Below, piece after piece: positions 1 to 7,504 of a stretch of DNA of 21,680 bases; the stretch's first letter is position 1; every line of letters starts with the position of its first letter. The stretch covers positions 1-21,680 of the forward strand of contig CAZKNF010000057.1 of the NCBI GenBank assembly GCA_964554105.1. Reading direction: 5' to 3'. Below the pieces are notes generated by a model, which made no database searches, was not told the origin of the DNA, and saw only the letters and a program-made list of their open reading frames with translations. A program made the translations under genes and the position numbers. Source of the DNA: CAZKNF01 sp964554105. GTDB taxonomy: Bacteria; Bacteroidota; Rhodothermia; Rhodothermales; VXPQ01.

Positions 1-247
1 AATTGCCGGTTCCACATCTAGCTCGGACGTCCGGCATTCCTCATCTGTTGCCGTGGTCGCGTTCCGTCAGGCGCAATAGCGCAAATTGAGGCAATTTTAT
101 TTGCAGTGATTGCAATAATCCGTGTCGCAGACGCGTTCTATAGCCGGGAGACGGAGGACAGATCGACGGGCGATGCCTCCAGTTCTACTTCCCGCGAAGG
201 AAAGCACGCTTCCCTGCTAAAGAGCGGTACTGCGCTTGTTGAGACGG

Positions 248-847
248 ATGCATCAAACCGATGAAGCCCTGGCGGCGGCGTACATAGAGCGGGACGACCA
301 GAACGCGTTTCGAACGCTTGTCGAACGACATCAGGAACGTGTCTACGGATATATCCTGGGGATGGTGCGCGATCGCGACGTGGCCAATGACCTGTTCCAG
401 GAAACTTTTCTACGCGTGATTTCCGCGATGCGGCGCGAGCGCGGATCCTATGAGCGGCAGGGGAGATGGCTGTCATGGGTGATGCGAATCGCGCGGAATT
501 CAACGCTCGACCATCTACGCCGACGAAAAAAATGGTGGGATGTGGACGAAAATGGTGAAGAGACGTTCTGGGGACGGCTCGCCGACGACGAGCCTATCGC
601 CGATGACCTTCTGAGCAGCATCGAGCAGTCAAAGTTGCTCGACGTGTGCATCGGAAATCTATCGGCAGAACAGCGCGAGGTCGTCTTACTCCGACACGAA
701 ACAGACTTGACTTTCCGGGAGATCGCGGAGCTAACCGGCGTTTCCATCAATACGGCACTTGGCCGCATGCGCTACGCGCTGATCAATCTTCGCAATATGA
801 TGTCCGAACCACTGACCGAAAATGCCGAACGATTGGGTACGGCATGA
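248..847 (+). CDS. ECF-type RNA polymerase sigma factor
   Basis: This is a sigma-70 family factor of the extracytoplasmic-function group, which would direct RNA polymerase to a small regulon. Counted from the ATG at 248 it has 199 residues. Region 2 spans about residues 15-95, with the core-binding stretch ANDLFQETFLRV at 46-57 and the -10 recognition helix ending in DHLRRRKK near 88-95. An acidic linker follows, and region 4 carries a helix-turn-helix at about 154-182 (LTFREIAELTGVSINTALGR). A TTG twelve bases upstream (236) could also start the frame. I prefer ATG because the family begins close to this point, although neither start has a clear ribosome site. The next gene starts 13 bases after the stop and encodes the likely anti-sigma factor. 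The 247 bases upstream hold no gene I can support. The family call is very secure; the regulon is unknown. Confidence 0.95.
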   Translation: MHQTDEALAAAYIERDDQNAFRTLVERHQERVYGYILGMVRDRDVANDLFQETFLRVISAMRRERGSYERQGRWLSWVMRIARNSTLDHLRRRKKWWDVDENGEETFWGRLADDEPIADDLLSSIEQSKLLDVCIGNLSAEQREVVLLRHETDLTFREIAELTGVSINTALGRMRYALINLRNMMSEPLTENAERLGTA

Positions 848-860
848 GAGATAGAACGCC

Positions 861-1679
861 ATGAAGACGGAGTTGAAGATCATAGAGGAGCTCTACGAAG
901 ATGGACTCGGTGACGCATTCGCCGAGCATCTGCGTGAGCACAATCCTGATTTGTGGGCGGAACTCGCTACGCTGCGGTCTACGAAGGAGGCCCTCGATGC
1001 ACGGCCGCGGCGCCGTCCCGACCAGCGCACGGTACACGCTATTCTCGACGCATCCGCCGGCGTTTCGGCTGCATCAACGGGCGGACGAAATTCGATTCGT
1101 CACCGTGACAGGTCACCCCATCATCGCCGGTCTGTTCGTCTGCGCAGTGCAGGAATCGCAACCACGGCCCTGGTCGTTTTCATTGGTATAATGGCCGTCT
1201 GGCAATCCGACATGCTCAATTTCGAACCACCAAGAAAGGACGCCTCACTAGTTGCGGCCGCGGAGAACGCTCCAGGCAGTGCGGAGAGCAGTACTGCCGG
1301 TGATCTGGAGAAATCGGAAAGTGATCAGCTGAGTGCCGAAGAGACGGAGGAGCAGGTGGGGCCGGTCACGGGTGATGAGGCGAATCTCACGTCCGCCGAC
1401 GTGCGGTTGAGTCCGCAGGCTGCCGACCTTGCATTCTTGTCCTCTCGTCAGCAGTTCGATGCGATCCTTATGGAACAGGCCGATTCTGAAGTCGACGTGC
1501 TTGCCTGGGATGAGGGAAGTGAAATCGTACAGGTGGCTCAGCAGATCGAGATGATCCAGGGAGGCGTGGCGCTGGGCTGGGATCCGCCGTCGGTGCCGCT
1601 GGAGACCGTGCCTTTGTCTCGCCAAAGCGGCCCACGTTCGCCGAATCTACAACCGGCCGGCCAGCCGCGGCAACCGTGA
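861..1679 (+). CDS. Putative anti-sigma factor, single-pass membrane protein
   Basis: This 272-residue protein has a cytoplasmic N-terminal part of about 90 residues (an acidic helical start, then a very basic Arg/His stretch at 78-95), one hydrophobic segment at about 96-114 (SAGIATTALVVFIGIMAVW), and a C-terminal part of about 155 residues that would lie in the periplasm. The outer part is acidic and low-complexity at first, then more ordered, and ends rich in Pro and Gln. This topology, directly after an ECF sigma gene, is that of a membrane anti-sigma factor that holds its sigma factor until an envelope signal arrives. There is no cysteine anywhere in the protein, so it is not of the zinc-binding (HxxxCxxC) anti-sigma type. 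The role is inferred from position and topology; I do not recognise a named domain. Confidence 0.65.
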   Translation: MKTELKIIEELYEDGLGDAFAEHLREHNPDLWAELATLRSTKEALDARPRRRPDQRTVHAILDASAGVSAASTGGRNSIRHRDRSPHHRRSVRLRSAGIATTALVVFIGIMAVWQSDMLNFEPPRKDASLVAAAENAPGSAESSTAGDLEKSESDQLSAEETEEQVGPVTGDEANLTSADVRLSPQAADLAFLSSRQQFDAILMEQADSEVDVLAWDEGSEIVQVAQQIEMIQGGVALGWDPPSVPLETVPLSRQSGPRSPNLQPAGQPRQP

Positions 1680-1735
1680 TGGCAGGCCATATCCGTCATA
1701 CTCCCGCCGATTACCAACTGACGTTCAGGTTCGCC

Positions 1736-2674
1736 ATGCGTAGTCATCAGATTGTGAAGTGGTTTAGTGTTCTGCTGCTGGGCGGGTTTATTCTCGCCCC
1801 TCTCACTTCGGCTCGAGCACAGGCTCCCGAGAGCCGCTCGTTCAGTATCCAGGACGGAGAGGTCTACATAGACGGGGAACGCCTCCCGCCCGACGACCTT
1901 CCGGCGTCGCTCAACACAGAGGGCGTCCAGGTGCAGTACACGTTCAGCGGGGACGTGCGACCCGTCATCAACATCAACGGGTCGTTGTACGTACTCGAGG
2001 AAGATCGCATTCGCAAGGCGGAAGCGGCGGATCAAGATGGCGTCTCTGTATTTATGCGCCAGGGACCGGTGCGCACGGACGTGTCAGATGAGTTCGGCTT
2101 CAGCTTCAAGAATGCGTCCGGCGACATCACCGACTTTGCGGCACCGCACGCCGCCACCATCGAGAGAAAAGCACGCGAGCTGCAGGCACAGGCGGTGCAC
2201 TTTCAGGAAGTGCAGGCGCGGCTGCAGGAGCAGCTCGGAGACCGTCGGATACAGGAGCTTACTGATGCAGCGCAGCGCCTTGGAGTTCGGGCGCACGAGG
2301 CCGCAATGGCCGCCGAGGCATTGCCGCAGGTCGAAGTGCAGCACTACCTCGACGGTATCCAGCGAAACGATCGTGAGCTCTATGATCTTCTCCTACAGGA
2401 ACGCGAGATGGAGCAAGAGACCATCCGGCTGTCACGCGAGATTCGAGCCCTGGCGGAGGGCCCCGAGAGAAAGGAGCGTACGGAGGAGCTGCGCGCCCGA
2501 CTCGACCAGATCTTCGAGCTGAAGCAGACCAACCGGCGACGCGAAATTGAACAGTTCGAGCATCGCCTGGCAGAACTTCAGGAGAGGCTGGAGGAACGGG
2601 AAAAACTTCGCGATGACATCATCGAGAACCGTATTCGCGAGCTGCTCCACCACGAAAACGACTCGAACTGGTAA
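1736..2674 (+). CDS. Exported coiled-coil protein of the sigma/anti-sigma operon
   Basis: The reading frame is open from a GTG at 1676, which overlaps the stop of the previous gene. The ATG at 1736 gives a proper signal peptide (basic start, hydrophobic WFSVLLLGGFILAPL, cleavage after ARAQA near residue 30) and is chosen as the start. The 312-residue product has a predicted beta-rich part at about 35-92 (GEVYIDGERLPPDDLP, then VININGSLYVLEED), a middle part to about 140, and a long Glu/Arg/Gln-rich coiled coil from about 141 to the end, finishing in Trp. Its last 54 residues, starting at IFELK, align without gaps with the end of the next gene product. It is probably periplasmic or anchored at the outer membrane. 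I know no named family for it. A role as sensor or target of the adjacent anti-sigma factor is inference. Confidence 0.7.
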   Translation: MRSHQIVKWFSVLLLGGFILAPLTSARAQAPESRSFSIQDGEVYIDGERLPPDDLPASLNTEGVQVQYTFSGDVRPVININGSLYVLEEDRIRKAEAADQDGVSVFMRQGPVRTDVSDEFGFSFKNASGDITDFAAPHAATIERKARELQAQAVHFQEVQARLQEQLGDRRIQELTDAAQRLGVRAHEAAMAAEALPQVEVQHYLDGIQRNDRELYDLLLQEREMEQETIRLSREIRALAEGPERKERTEELRARLDQIFELKQTNRRREIEQFEHRLAELQERLEEREKLRDDIIENRIRELLHHENDSNW

Positions 2675-2747
2675 ATAAGCGGTACCTGGCAGCTCAGAAT
2701 ACGAGACAGCGGGGGCACAACGACCACTCATCCAACCGGACACGACG

Positions 2748-3365
2748 ATGAATCGCATAGCTTCGCTTTTCAACACGGGTTTGCTCGCAGTGGCTCTTCT
2801 CGCCACCGCGCCGGCTGCGGCTCAGGATGCGGTCCCTCAAGATCATACCGCCAAGGGTCTAGAAGATGGCGAGGACGACGCACAGGAGCAATATGGTCCA
2901 CGTCCCGACAAGCATTCCCGTGATCATCGGAGCGACAGCGCTCACGTTCTGGGCGATCACGATTGGCCCGCGATGGCAGAGTTTATGAAAGATTTCGAGA
3001 TGCCGGACGTGCCGGACATGGCGCCGTTGATGGAACGATTTCATGTTGAGCTCGGCGATCCGATGCGCGCTTTTTTTCACGAGAACAGGGCCATCGCCGA
3101 ACTTGAGCATGAATCCAGACGAATCGCGCGCGAGGCACGCCGCGCTGAAGAAGCAAAGAAGGCAGAGCTGGAAGCAGCGCTGCGAAGCAACCTGCAGGAG
3201 ATATTCGACCTGAAGCTCGAGCTTCGCGAAAAAATGGTCGCAGATCTTCAGGAGAGAGTCGAGGAAGAGCGCGAAAAACTCGAACGACGCCGTGAGGCAC
3301 GTCGCGAGATGATCGACCGGCGACATCGCATGCTGATGGGTGAAGATGACCTGCTGGAGTGGTAA
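2748..3365 (+). CDS. Second exported coiled-coil protein, partial paralogue of the preceding gene
   Basis: This 205-residue protein has a clear signal peptide (MNRIASLFNTGLLAVALLAT, cleavage after APAAAQ near residue 26). A hydrophilic, His/Asp-rich stretch follows (about 27-75), then a Met/Pro-rich segment (FEMPDVPDMAPLMERF, about 83-98), then a highly charged helix from about 112 to the C-terminal Trp. The region from about 118 onward matches the end of the preceding protein (EIFDLK here, QIFELK there), while the N-terminal halves are unrelated. The His-rich and Met-rich segments followed by a charged helix recall small periplasmic stress or metal proteins such as Spy, CpxP or CnrX, but I see no LTxxQ motif and do not assign it to that family. 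The gene starts 73 bases after its neighbour and is followed by a strong terminator, so it is the last gene of the unit. Confidence 0.75.
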   Translation: MNRIASLFNTGLLAVALLATAPAAAQDAVPQDHTAKGLEDGEDDAQEQYGPRPDKHSRDHRSDSAHVLGDHDWPAMAEFMKDFEMPDVPDMAPLMERFHVELGDPMRAFFHENRAIAELEHESRRIAREARRAEEAKKAELEAALRSNLQEIFDLKLELREKMVADLQERVEEEREKLERRREARREMIDRRHRMLMGEDDLLEW

Positions 3366-3393
3366 AATTGTAGTTAAGGTTATAGTTTAACAC

Positions 3394-3433
3394 GCCTCTG
3401 CCTCGCCTTGGGGTAGAGGCCCTTTTATATTTT
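3394..3433 (+). terminator. Rho-independent terminator of the sigma-factor operon
   Basis: A 9-bp stem (GCCTCTGCC at 3394-3402 pairing with GGTAGAGGC at 3412-3420, one G-T wobble) has a 9-nt loop and is followed by CCTTTTATATTTT. It lies 28 bases after the stop of the second coiled-coil gene and separates the sigma-factor unit from the amidase gene. Confidence 0.8.
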
Positions 3434-3598
3434 GCCGTCACAACATCGGAATTGCAGCACGGCCCGCGGTGAAACATCCGTGCTTACATCTGAGACGCAC
3501 CGTCGCGATCAGTAGATGGTAAACGCTTGAATCAGGGCAAAAGCGGCATGGAATATGTTCTTCGGTAACACCGCGGCGGATTAGCCTAGTCGGAAAGA

Positions 3599-4861
3599 AT
3601 GGCACGGACTCGAACAGATTCTAGCTTCTGGATTGTATCTTCGGTCCTGGCGCTCTCCGCGATCATGACGGCTGCGAGCGGCTGGGCAAAACCCCTGGTC
3701 GAACGGGTGTCAATCACGTCGCGGTCCGACGACCAGGGCTTCGTCATCCGCTTCCACCTGGATGGTCCGGTCGGAGCGTACAGCGAGCCGCGAATGCTCG
3801 AAGGCGATCTTGTGGAGATGGTCCTATTCAACACGGGCATTTCCGATGCGTACGAGCCTGCAGAAGCCGAGGGGCCTCTCGTAGACTTCGAGCAAGAAGA
3901 GGGTGGAGGGCACGTCGTCTTTCGTTTCAATCTGAATTCGCCCAGGCCGCTTACGGCATCGGCCTATCGCGACCGGGGCTCCAATGATCTGCTGCTCGGA
4001 TTGACGTACTCATCCGAACCTGCGCGCGCGGTTGCAGGCAACGATGATCCATCGCCTTCTGCACCCTTCAGGACGGCCTCCCTGAGGGATGATTCCGAGT
4101 CGGCACTGCCCGCGGAGAGGACGTCGCGTGCGGTCTCATCCGAAGGCGAAAGATGGATGCTCGATACGATTGTGATCGATGCCGGCCATGGTGGCCGCGA
4201 TCATGGCGCTGTGGCTAACGGAGTTCGCGAGAAAGACGTCGTACTCAAGACGGCACTCATGTTGGGCGAGTACCTCGAGACGAAGCTCGGCCTCAACGTT
4301 TTCTATACGCGCGATGATGATCGGTTTATCGAGCTGAAGGATCGCGGTAAGATCGCCAACTCGCACGGAGGCAAGCTCTTCATATCGATTCACGCGAACG
4401 CTGCGTCGAATTCGCGGGCCAGCGGAACCGAGACGTTTTTCCTTGGAATGCACAAGTCGGATGCCGCACGCAGGACCATGGAACTCGAAAATTCAGTCGT
4501 GCAGCTCGAGAGCGACCCGGACCAATACAAGAACATGGATGAGGAGTCGCTCATCCGCATGGAGCTCACGCGGAGCGCGTACATGCGCAATAGTGAGGCA
4601 TTCGCCGGCCTAATCGAGGAGCAGTTCGCCGATCGCGTCGGGCGGACCAGCCGGGGAGTGAAACAGGCCGGATTCTACGTCCTCTGGGGAGCGTCGATGC
4701 CTGCTGTACTGGTCGAGCTCGGATTCCTGACAAACCCGAACGAGTCGGATTTTCTTAAAAGTGAGCGCGGGCAAGCCTACATGGCGAGCGCTATTTTCAG
4801 AGCCGTCCGCGACTACAAGCTCCAGTACGAAAAAGGGCTGAGCCACGTCTCAGGCAACTAA
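3599..4861 (+). CDS. N-acetylmuramoyl-L-alanine amidase (AMIN + amidase_3)
   Basis: This is a zinc enzyme of the AmiA/B/C type that cuts the amide bond between muramic acid and the stem peptide in the periplasm, usually during cell separation or wall turnover. The product has 420 residues. A signal peptide covers about 1-30 (hydrophobic SSVLALSAIMTAASGWA), an AMIN-like beta domain about 32-137, a Ser/Pro/Asp-rich linker about 140-187, and the catalytic amidase_3 domain about 188-410. The zinc ligands and catalytic glutamates are in place: His197 in DAGHGG, Glu211 in VREKD, His265 in SIHAN and Glu373 in VELGF. Residues 284-354 are an insertion of the kind seen in the regulatory helix region of Ami enzymes. 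The ATG at 3599 is preceded by GGAAAGA. The stop lies 77 bases before the preferred apt start. Confidence 0.95.
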   Translation: MARTRTDSSFWIVSSVLALSAIMTAASGWAKPLVERVSITSRSDDQGFVIRFHLDGPVGAYSEPRMLEGDLVEMVLFNTGISDAYEPAEAEGPLVDFEQEEGGGHVVFRFNLNSPRPLTASAYRDRGSNDLLLGLTYSSEPARAVAGNDDPSPSAPFRTASLRDDSESALPAERTSRAVSSEGERWMLDTIVIDAGHGGRDHGAVANGVREKDVVLKTALMLGEYLETKLGLNVFYTRDDDRFIELKDRGKIANSHGGKLFISIHANAASNSRASGTETFFLGMHKSDAARRTMELENSVVQLESDPDQYKNMDEESLIRMELTRSAYMRNSEAFAGLIEEQFADRVGRTSRGVKQAGFYVLWGASMPAVLVELGFLTNPNESDFLKSERGQAYMASAIFRAVRDYKLQYEKGLSHVSGN

Positions 4862-4938
4862 ACAGCTTCCATGCCGCCGCAGGCGCGGCTAGCCTCTTCC
4901 TAACCGTCGCAAACCATTTCCACCCGGCCGTGTCTGTT

Positions 4939-5469
4939 ATGATCGAATCGGATCGCCTTCGCGAGGCTGTCCGCAACATTCCCGATTTTCCGTCACCCGG
5001 GATTCAGTTCAAAGACATCACGCCGATTCTCAGCGACAAGGATTTGCTGACGCAGTCCGTCGAAGCGCTCGCTCGGCCGTTTCTGGGAGCCGGCGTCACA
5101 AAGGTCCTTGGAATCGAGGCTCGTGGATTCATCCTCGGTGGCATGATTGCCCGGCGCCTCGACGCTGGATTTATTCCCGTCCGAAAGAAGGGCAAACTCC
5201 CGCACACGATCGTTAATGCGGATTATGAATTGGAGTACGGCGCCGACAGCATCGAAATGCATGCCGATGCACTCGGTTCATCAGACACGGTGCTCATCCA
5301 CGATGATGTGATCGCGACGGGGGGCACCGCCGCCGCTGCGGGCCGGCTGGTAAAAGAGTCGGAGGCGAGACTTGCGGGATTCGCTTTCCTGATCGAACTT
5401 GCATTCTTGAAGGGAAGAGCGGCACTCGAAAACGATGCGCGCATTCATTCCGTACTTCAATATGAGTAA
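4939..5469 (+). CDS. apt: Adenine phosphoribosyltransferase
   Basis: This enzyme converts adenine and PRPP to AMP and pyrophosphate in the cytoplasmic purine-salvage pathway. From the ATG at 4939 it has 176 residues, normal for the family. The N-terminal NIPDFPSPGIQFKDITPIL is the typical Apt opening, IEARGFILGG forms part of the active-site core, and VLIHDDVIATGGT (about residues 118-130) is the 13-residue PRPP-binding motif with its two acidic residues. A GTG nine bases upstream (4930) is an equally legal start, and neither has a good ribosome site. The lipoprotein gene begins 12 bases after the stop, so the two are probably co-transcribed. An adenine/hypoxanthine-type permease lies elsewhere in the window (15811-17124) but not in the same operon. 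Confidence 0.95.
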   Translation: MIESDRLREAVRNIPDFPSPGIQFKDITPILSDKDLLTQSVEALARPFLGAGVTKVLGIEARGFILGGMIARRLDAGFIPVRKKGKLPHTIVNADYELEYGADSIEMHADALGSSDTVLIHDDVIATGGTAAAAGRLVKESEARLAGFAFLIELAFLKGRAALENDARIHSVLQYE

Positions 5470-5481
5470 GAGGACAACTAC

Positions 5482-6066
5482 GTGAATCGCTTTCCCAGGC
5501 AAGCATTTTTCGATCCGATCGAGCCGCCTATTCGGCGGACGGGCGTGCTGGTGCTGCTAGCAGCCGCTTCTCTTTTCGTCGTCGCGTGTGATACGGTTTC
5601 GGCGCCGGAGCCTATAGAACTGCAGCCGAAGACGGTGTCATTTCGATTTGAATTTGATTCGGACGGCGTATCGCCGGGTGAGGAGACGCAGGCACTTTCG
5701 CAGGCGAGCGTCGACCTCGGTCCTGAGCTTCTAAGCGACGGCTTCAACAAGGGTGAAGTCCTTGCTGCCACGGTGTCGTCGGTCGAGCTAGAAAGGGTCA
5801 ATCCGACAACCGTCAATCTGGACTTCCTCGATGAAGCCACCCTGGCATTTACCGCGTCCAACGTCTCGACGCAGACGATTGCTCAATCTTCGTCTCTGCC
5901 GAACAGCCGTACCGGGTCGCTTTCGATTGGAAATCAGACTGTGACGGCGTTCGTGGTGGCCCCGGAATTTCGGGCGACGCTTACCGTAGTACCGGGTACC
6001 CTGCCCGATGCGGGATGGGTTCTCCGGGCGAACGTTACACTGCAGATAGAAGTGGAAGGCGTGTAG
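5482..6066 (+). CDS. Putative lipoprotein of unknown function
   Basis: The product has 194 residues. A GTG start at 5482 is supported by the ribosome-site-like AAGAGGA at 5468-5474, which straddles the apt stop. The N-terminus has a long polar lead, then GVLVLLAAASLFVVAC with a lipobox (VVAC, Cys36), so the mature protein would be a lipoprotein anchored at the envelope. The rest is rich in Ser, Thr, Val and alternating polar/hydrophobic stretches (for example QTVTAFVVAPEFRATLTVV), which suggests a beta-sandwich. There is no catalytic motif and only one cysteine. I do not recognise a family. The close spacing to apt suggests one transcript but tells nothing about function. Confidence 0.75.
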   Translation: MNRFPRQAFFDPIEPPIRRTGVLVLLAAASLFVVACDTVSAPEPIELQPKTVSFRFEFDSDGVSPGEETQALSQASVDLGPELLSDGFNKGEVLAATVSSVELERVNPTTVNLDFLDEATLAFTASNVSTQTIAQSSSLPNSRTGSLSIGNQTVTAFVVAPEFRATLTVVPGTLPDAGWVLRANVTLQIEVEGV

Positions 6067-6108
6067 CAGCCAGTCGAGCGGGCAAGCAAAGAAGCACGAC
6101 GAACGATA

Positions 6109-6516
6109 CTATCGCACCGCGACACAGGAAATCTCGACGCGAGCGCCGCGGGGGATTGCGGAAACCTGTACCGCCTCACGGGCCGGGGGTGCCTCGGAGA
6201 AATAACGTGCGTAAACCTCATTCACTGTCGCGTAGTCGTTGATGTCAGCGAGGTACAGCGTACAGCGAACCACGTTTGCATAACTCATCCGAGCAGCCTT
6301 TAGAACGGCACCGAGGTTTTCGAGCACACGCTCCGTTTCCGCTTCGACCGAACCCGATATGACGCTGCCGGTCTCCGGATCGATCGCGATCTGACCGGAA
6401 CAATAGAGCGTTTCACCCACCAGAATGCCCTGGCTGTACGGACCAATGGCTGCGGGAGCCAGTGGTGTCTTTATACGAGAGCGTGAAGATGATACTGGCG
6501 AGTGATGTGAACTCAT
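6109..6516 (-). CDS. ridA: RidA family reactive intermediate deaminase
   Basis: RidA (YjgF/YER057c/UK114) enzymes hydrolyse reactive enamine/imine intermediates such as 2-aminoacrylate made by PLP enzymes. The 135-residue product has a Ser-rich N-terminal extension of about 14 residues. After it come the family landmarks: IGPYSQG (24-30), LYCSGQIAIDPETG (37-50), a helix with NLGAVLKAA (67-75), and the C-terminal PPAREAV with Arg113, the substrate-carboxylate-binding arginine, then GARVEISCVA with Glu128. The gene converges on the lipoprotein gene with 42 bases between stops and no obvious terminator. It diverges from the SDR gene across an 86-base spacer. Confidence 0.95.
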   Translation of the reverse strand: MSSHHSPVSSSRSRIKTPLAPAAIGPYSQGILVGETLYCSGQIAIDPETGSVISGSVEAETERVLENLGAVLKAARMSYANVVRCTLYLADINDYATVNEVYARYFSEAPPAREAVQVSAIPRGARVEISCVAVR

Positions 6517-6525
6517 AAACCCATT

Positions 6526-6550
6526 GCTTTTAAAAGCTTAGTGCAAAGCA
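6526..6550. promoter_or_regulatory. Palindrome in the ridA / SDR divergent spacer
   Basis: The AT-rich 86-base spacer between the divergent genes holds the perfect 12-bp palindrome GCTTTTAAAAGC (6526-6537). A second arm AAAGCA (6545-6550) can also pair with TGCTTT (6525-6530). The position suggests a site for a regulator of one or both genes. Neither transcription start can be fixed from sequence alone. Confidence 0.35.
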
Positions 6551-6602
6551 TAACTTCCGCCGTATGTCACTATAAACACAAGCGAAAATTTAACTAAGAA
6601 GA

Positions 6603-7412
6603 ATGGATTTGGGATTGGCTGGACGCACTGCATTCATAGCGGGTGCAAGCAGTGGATTGGGATATGCCGTTGCCCACGAATTGATTTCCGAAGGATGCCA
6701 TGTGGCGATCTGCTCGCGCAACCGCGAACGGATCGAGAAGGCCGCGAAGAGCCTCGCGGACGACGCGGAATCGTCCGAGGTACTACCGATCGTATGCGAC
6801 GTGACGGATGAAGACAGCATCGGGCGTGCGATCGCTGAAACGACCTCATTCTTCGGGGCGCTGAACGTTCTCGTGACGAATGCCGGAGGACCACCGGCAG
6901 GATACATCGACGACTTTTCATCGAGTCAGTGGCGCGATGCCATCGAGCTCAATCTGATGAGCACCATCAATCTGTGCCGCGCCGCACTTCCGCACCTTCG
7001 GCACGCGGCCCAGGACGCCGACGCATTTGCGAGAATCCTTATGATCACGTCGGTATCGGCCAAGCAGCCAATTCCGAATCTATATCTCTCGAACACCGCA
7101 CGTGCCGGCGTTCAGGGATTCGCCAAGAGCTTATCTGAAGAAGTGGGAGCCGACGGGATCACGGTGAACACGATTCTCCCAGGGTATACACGGACGGACC
7201 GGTTGAAGAATTTAGCTGAGAACATTACGCAGAGCAGCGGAAAGTCGACGGAAGAGATCGAATCGGCGTGGGCCGAACATGCCGCTCTCAAGAGAATCGC
7301 AGAACCGGCGGAGTTTGCAGCGGCAGCCGCGTTTCTCGTGAGCAAGCGCGCATCGTATGTGACAGGAATCGCATTTCCGGTGGATGGCGGGCGGGTGAAG
7401 CACCTTCTTTAA
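6603..7412 (+). CDS. Short-chain dehydrogenase/reductase with atypical active site
   Basis: This 269-residue Rossmann-fold protein belongs to the SDR family. The NAD(P)-binding motif GASSGLG is at 14-20, the NAGG motif at 93-96, a conserved Asn at about 117 (ELNLMS), the active-site Ser at 150 (MITSVSA), and the cofactor-stabilising PGYTRTD follows strand 6. The C-terminal YVTGIAFPVDGG is typical of the classical group annotated as 3-oxoacyl-ACP reductase (FabG-like). The usual catalytic Tyr-x3-Lys is not present: the segment reads NLYLSNTARAG, where Tyr161 is followed four residues later by Thr165 instead of Lys. The start ATG has AAGAAG just upstream. The substrate cannot be named, and a non-standard or non-oxidoreductase role is possible. 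Confidence 0.9.
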   Translation: MDLGLAGRTAFIAGASSGLGYAVAHELISEGCHVAICSRNRERIEKAAKSLADDAESSEVLPIVCDVTDEDSIGRAIAETTSFFGALNVLVTNAGGPPAGYIDDFSSSQWRDAIELNLMSTINLCRAALPHLRHAAQDADAFARILMITSVSAKQPIPNLYLSNTARAGVQGFAKSLSEEVGADGITVNTILPGYTRTDRLKNLAENITQSSGKSTEEIESAWAEHAALKRIAEPAEFAAAAAFLVSKRASYVTGIAFPVDGGRVKHLL

Positions 7413-7504
7413 GGGTGGCGCCGGCCCCGGCACGCGCAAGGAACGCCGCCTCTGATGCCGCAGTTGCAGGACGACAAAGCATCGATAAGCAAACCGATCA
7501 GACG

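Noticed and set aside
4873..4889. GC-rich 5-bp hairpin between the amidase and apt genes.
   Set aside because: Short stem and only scattered T residues downstream; not convincing as a terminator.
7268..7504. N-terminal extension of MnmA by 79 residues.
   Set aside because: It overlaps the SDR coding region in another frame and precedes the PP-loop, which normally lies within about the first 20 residues.
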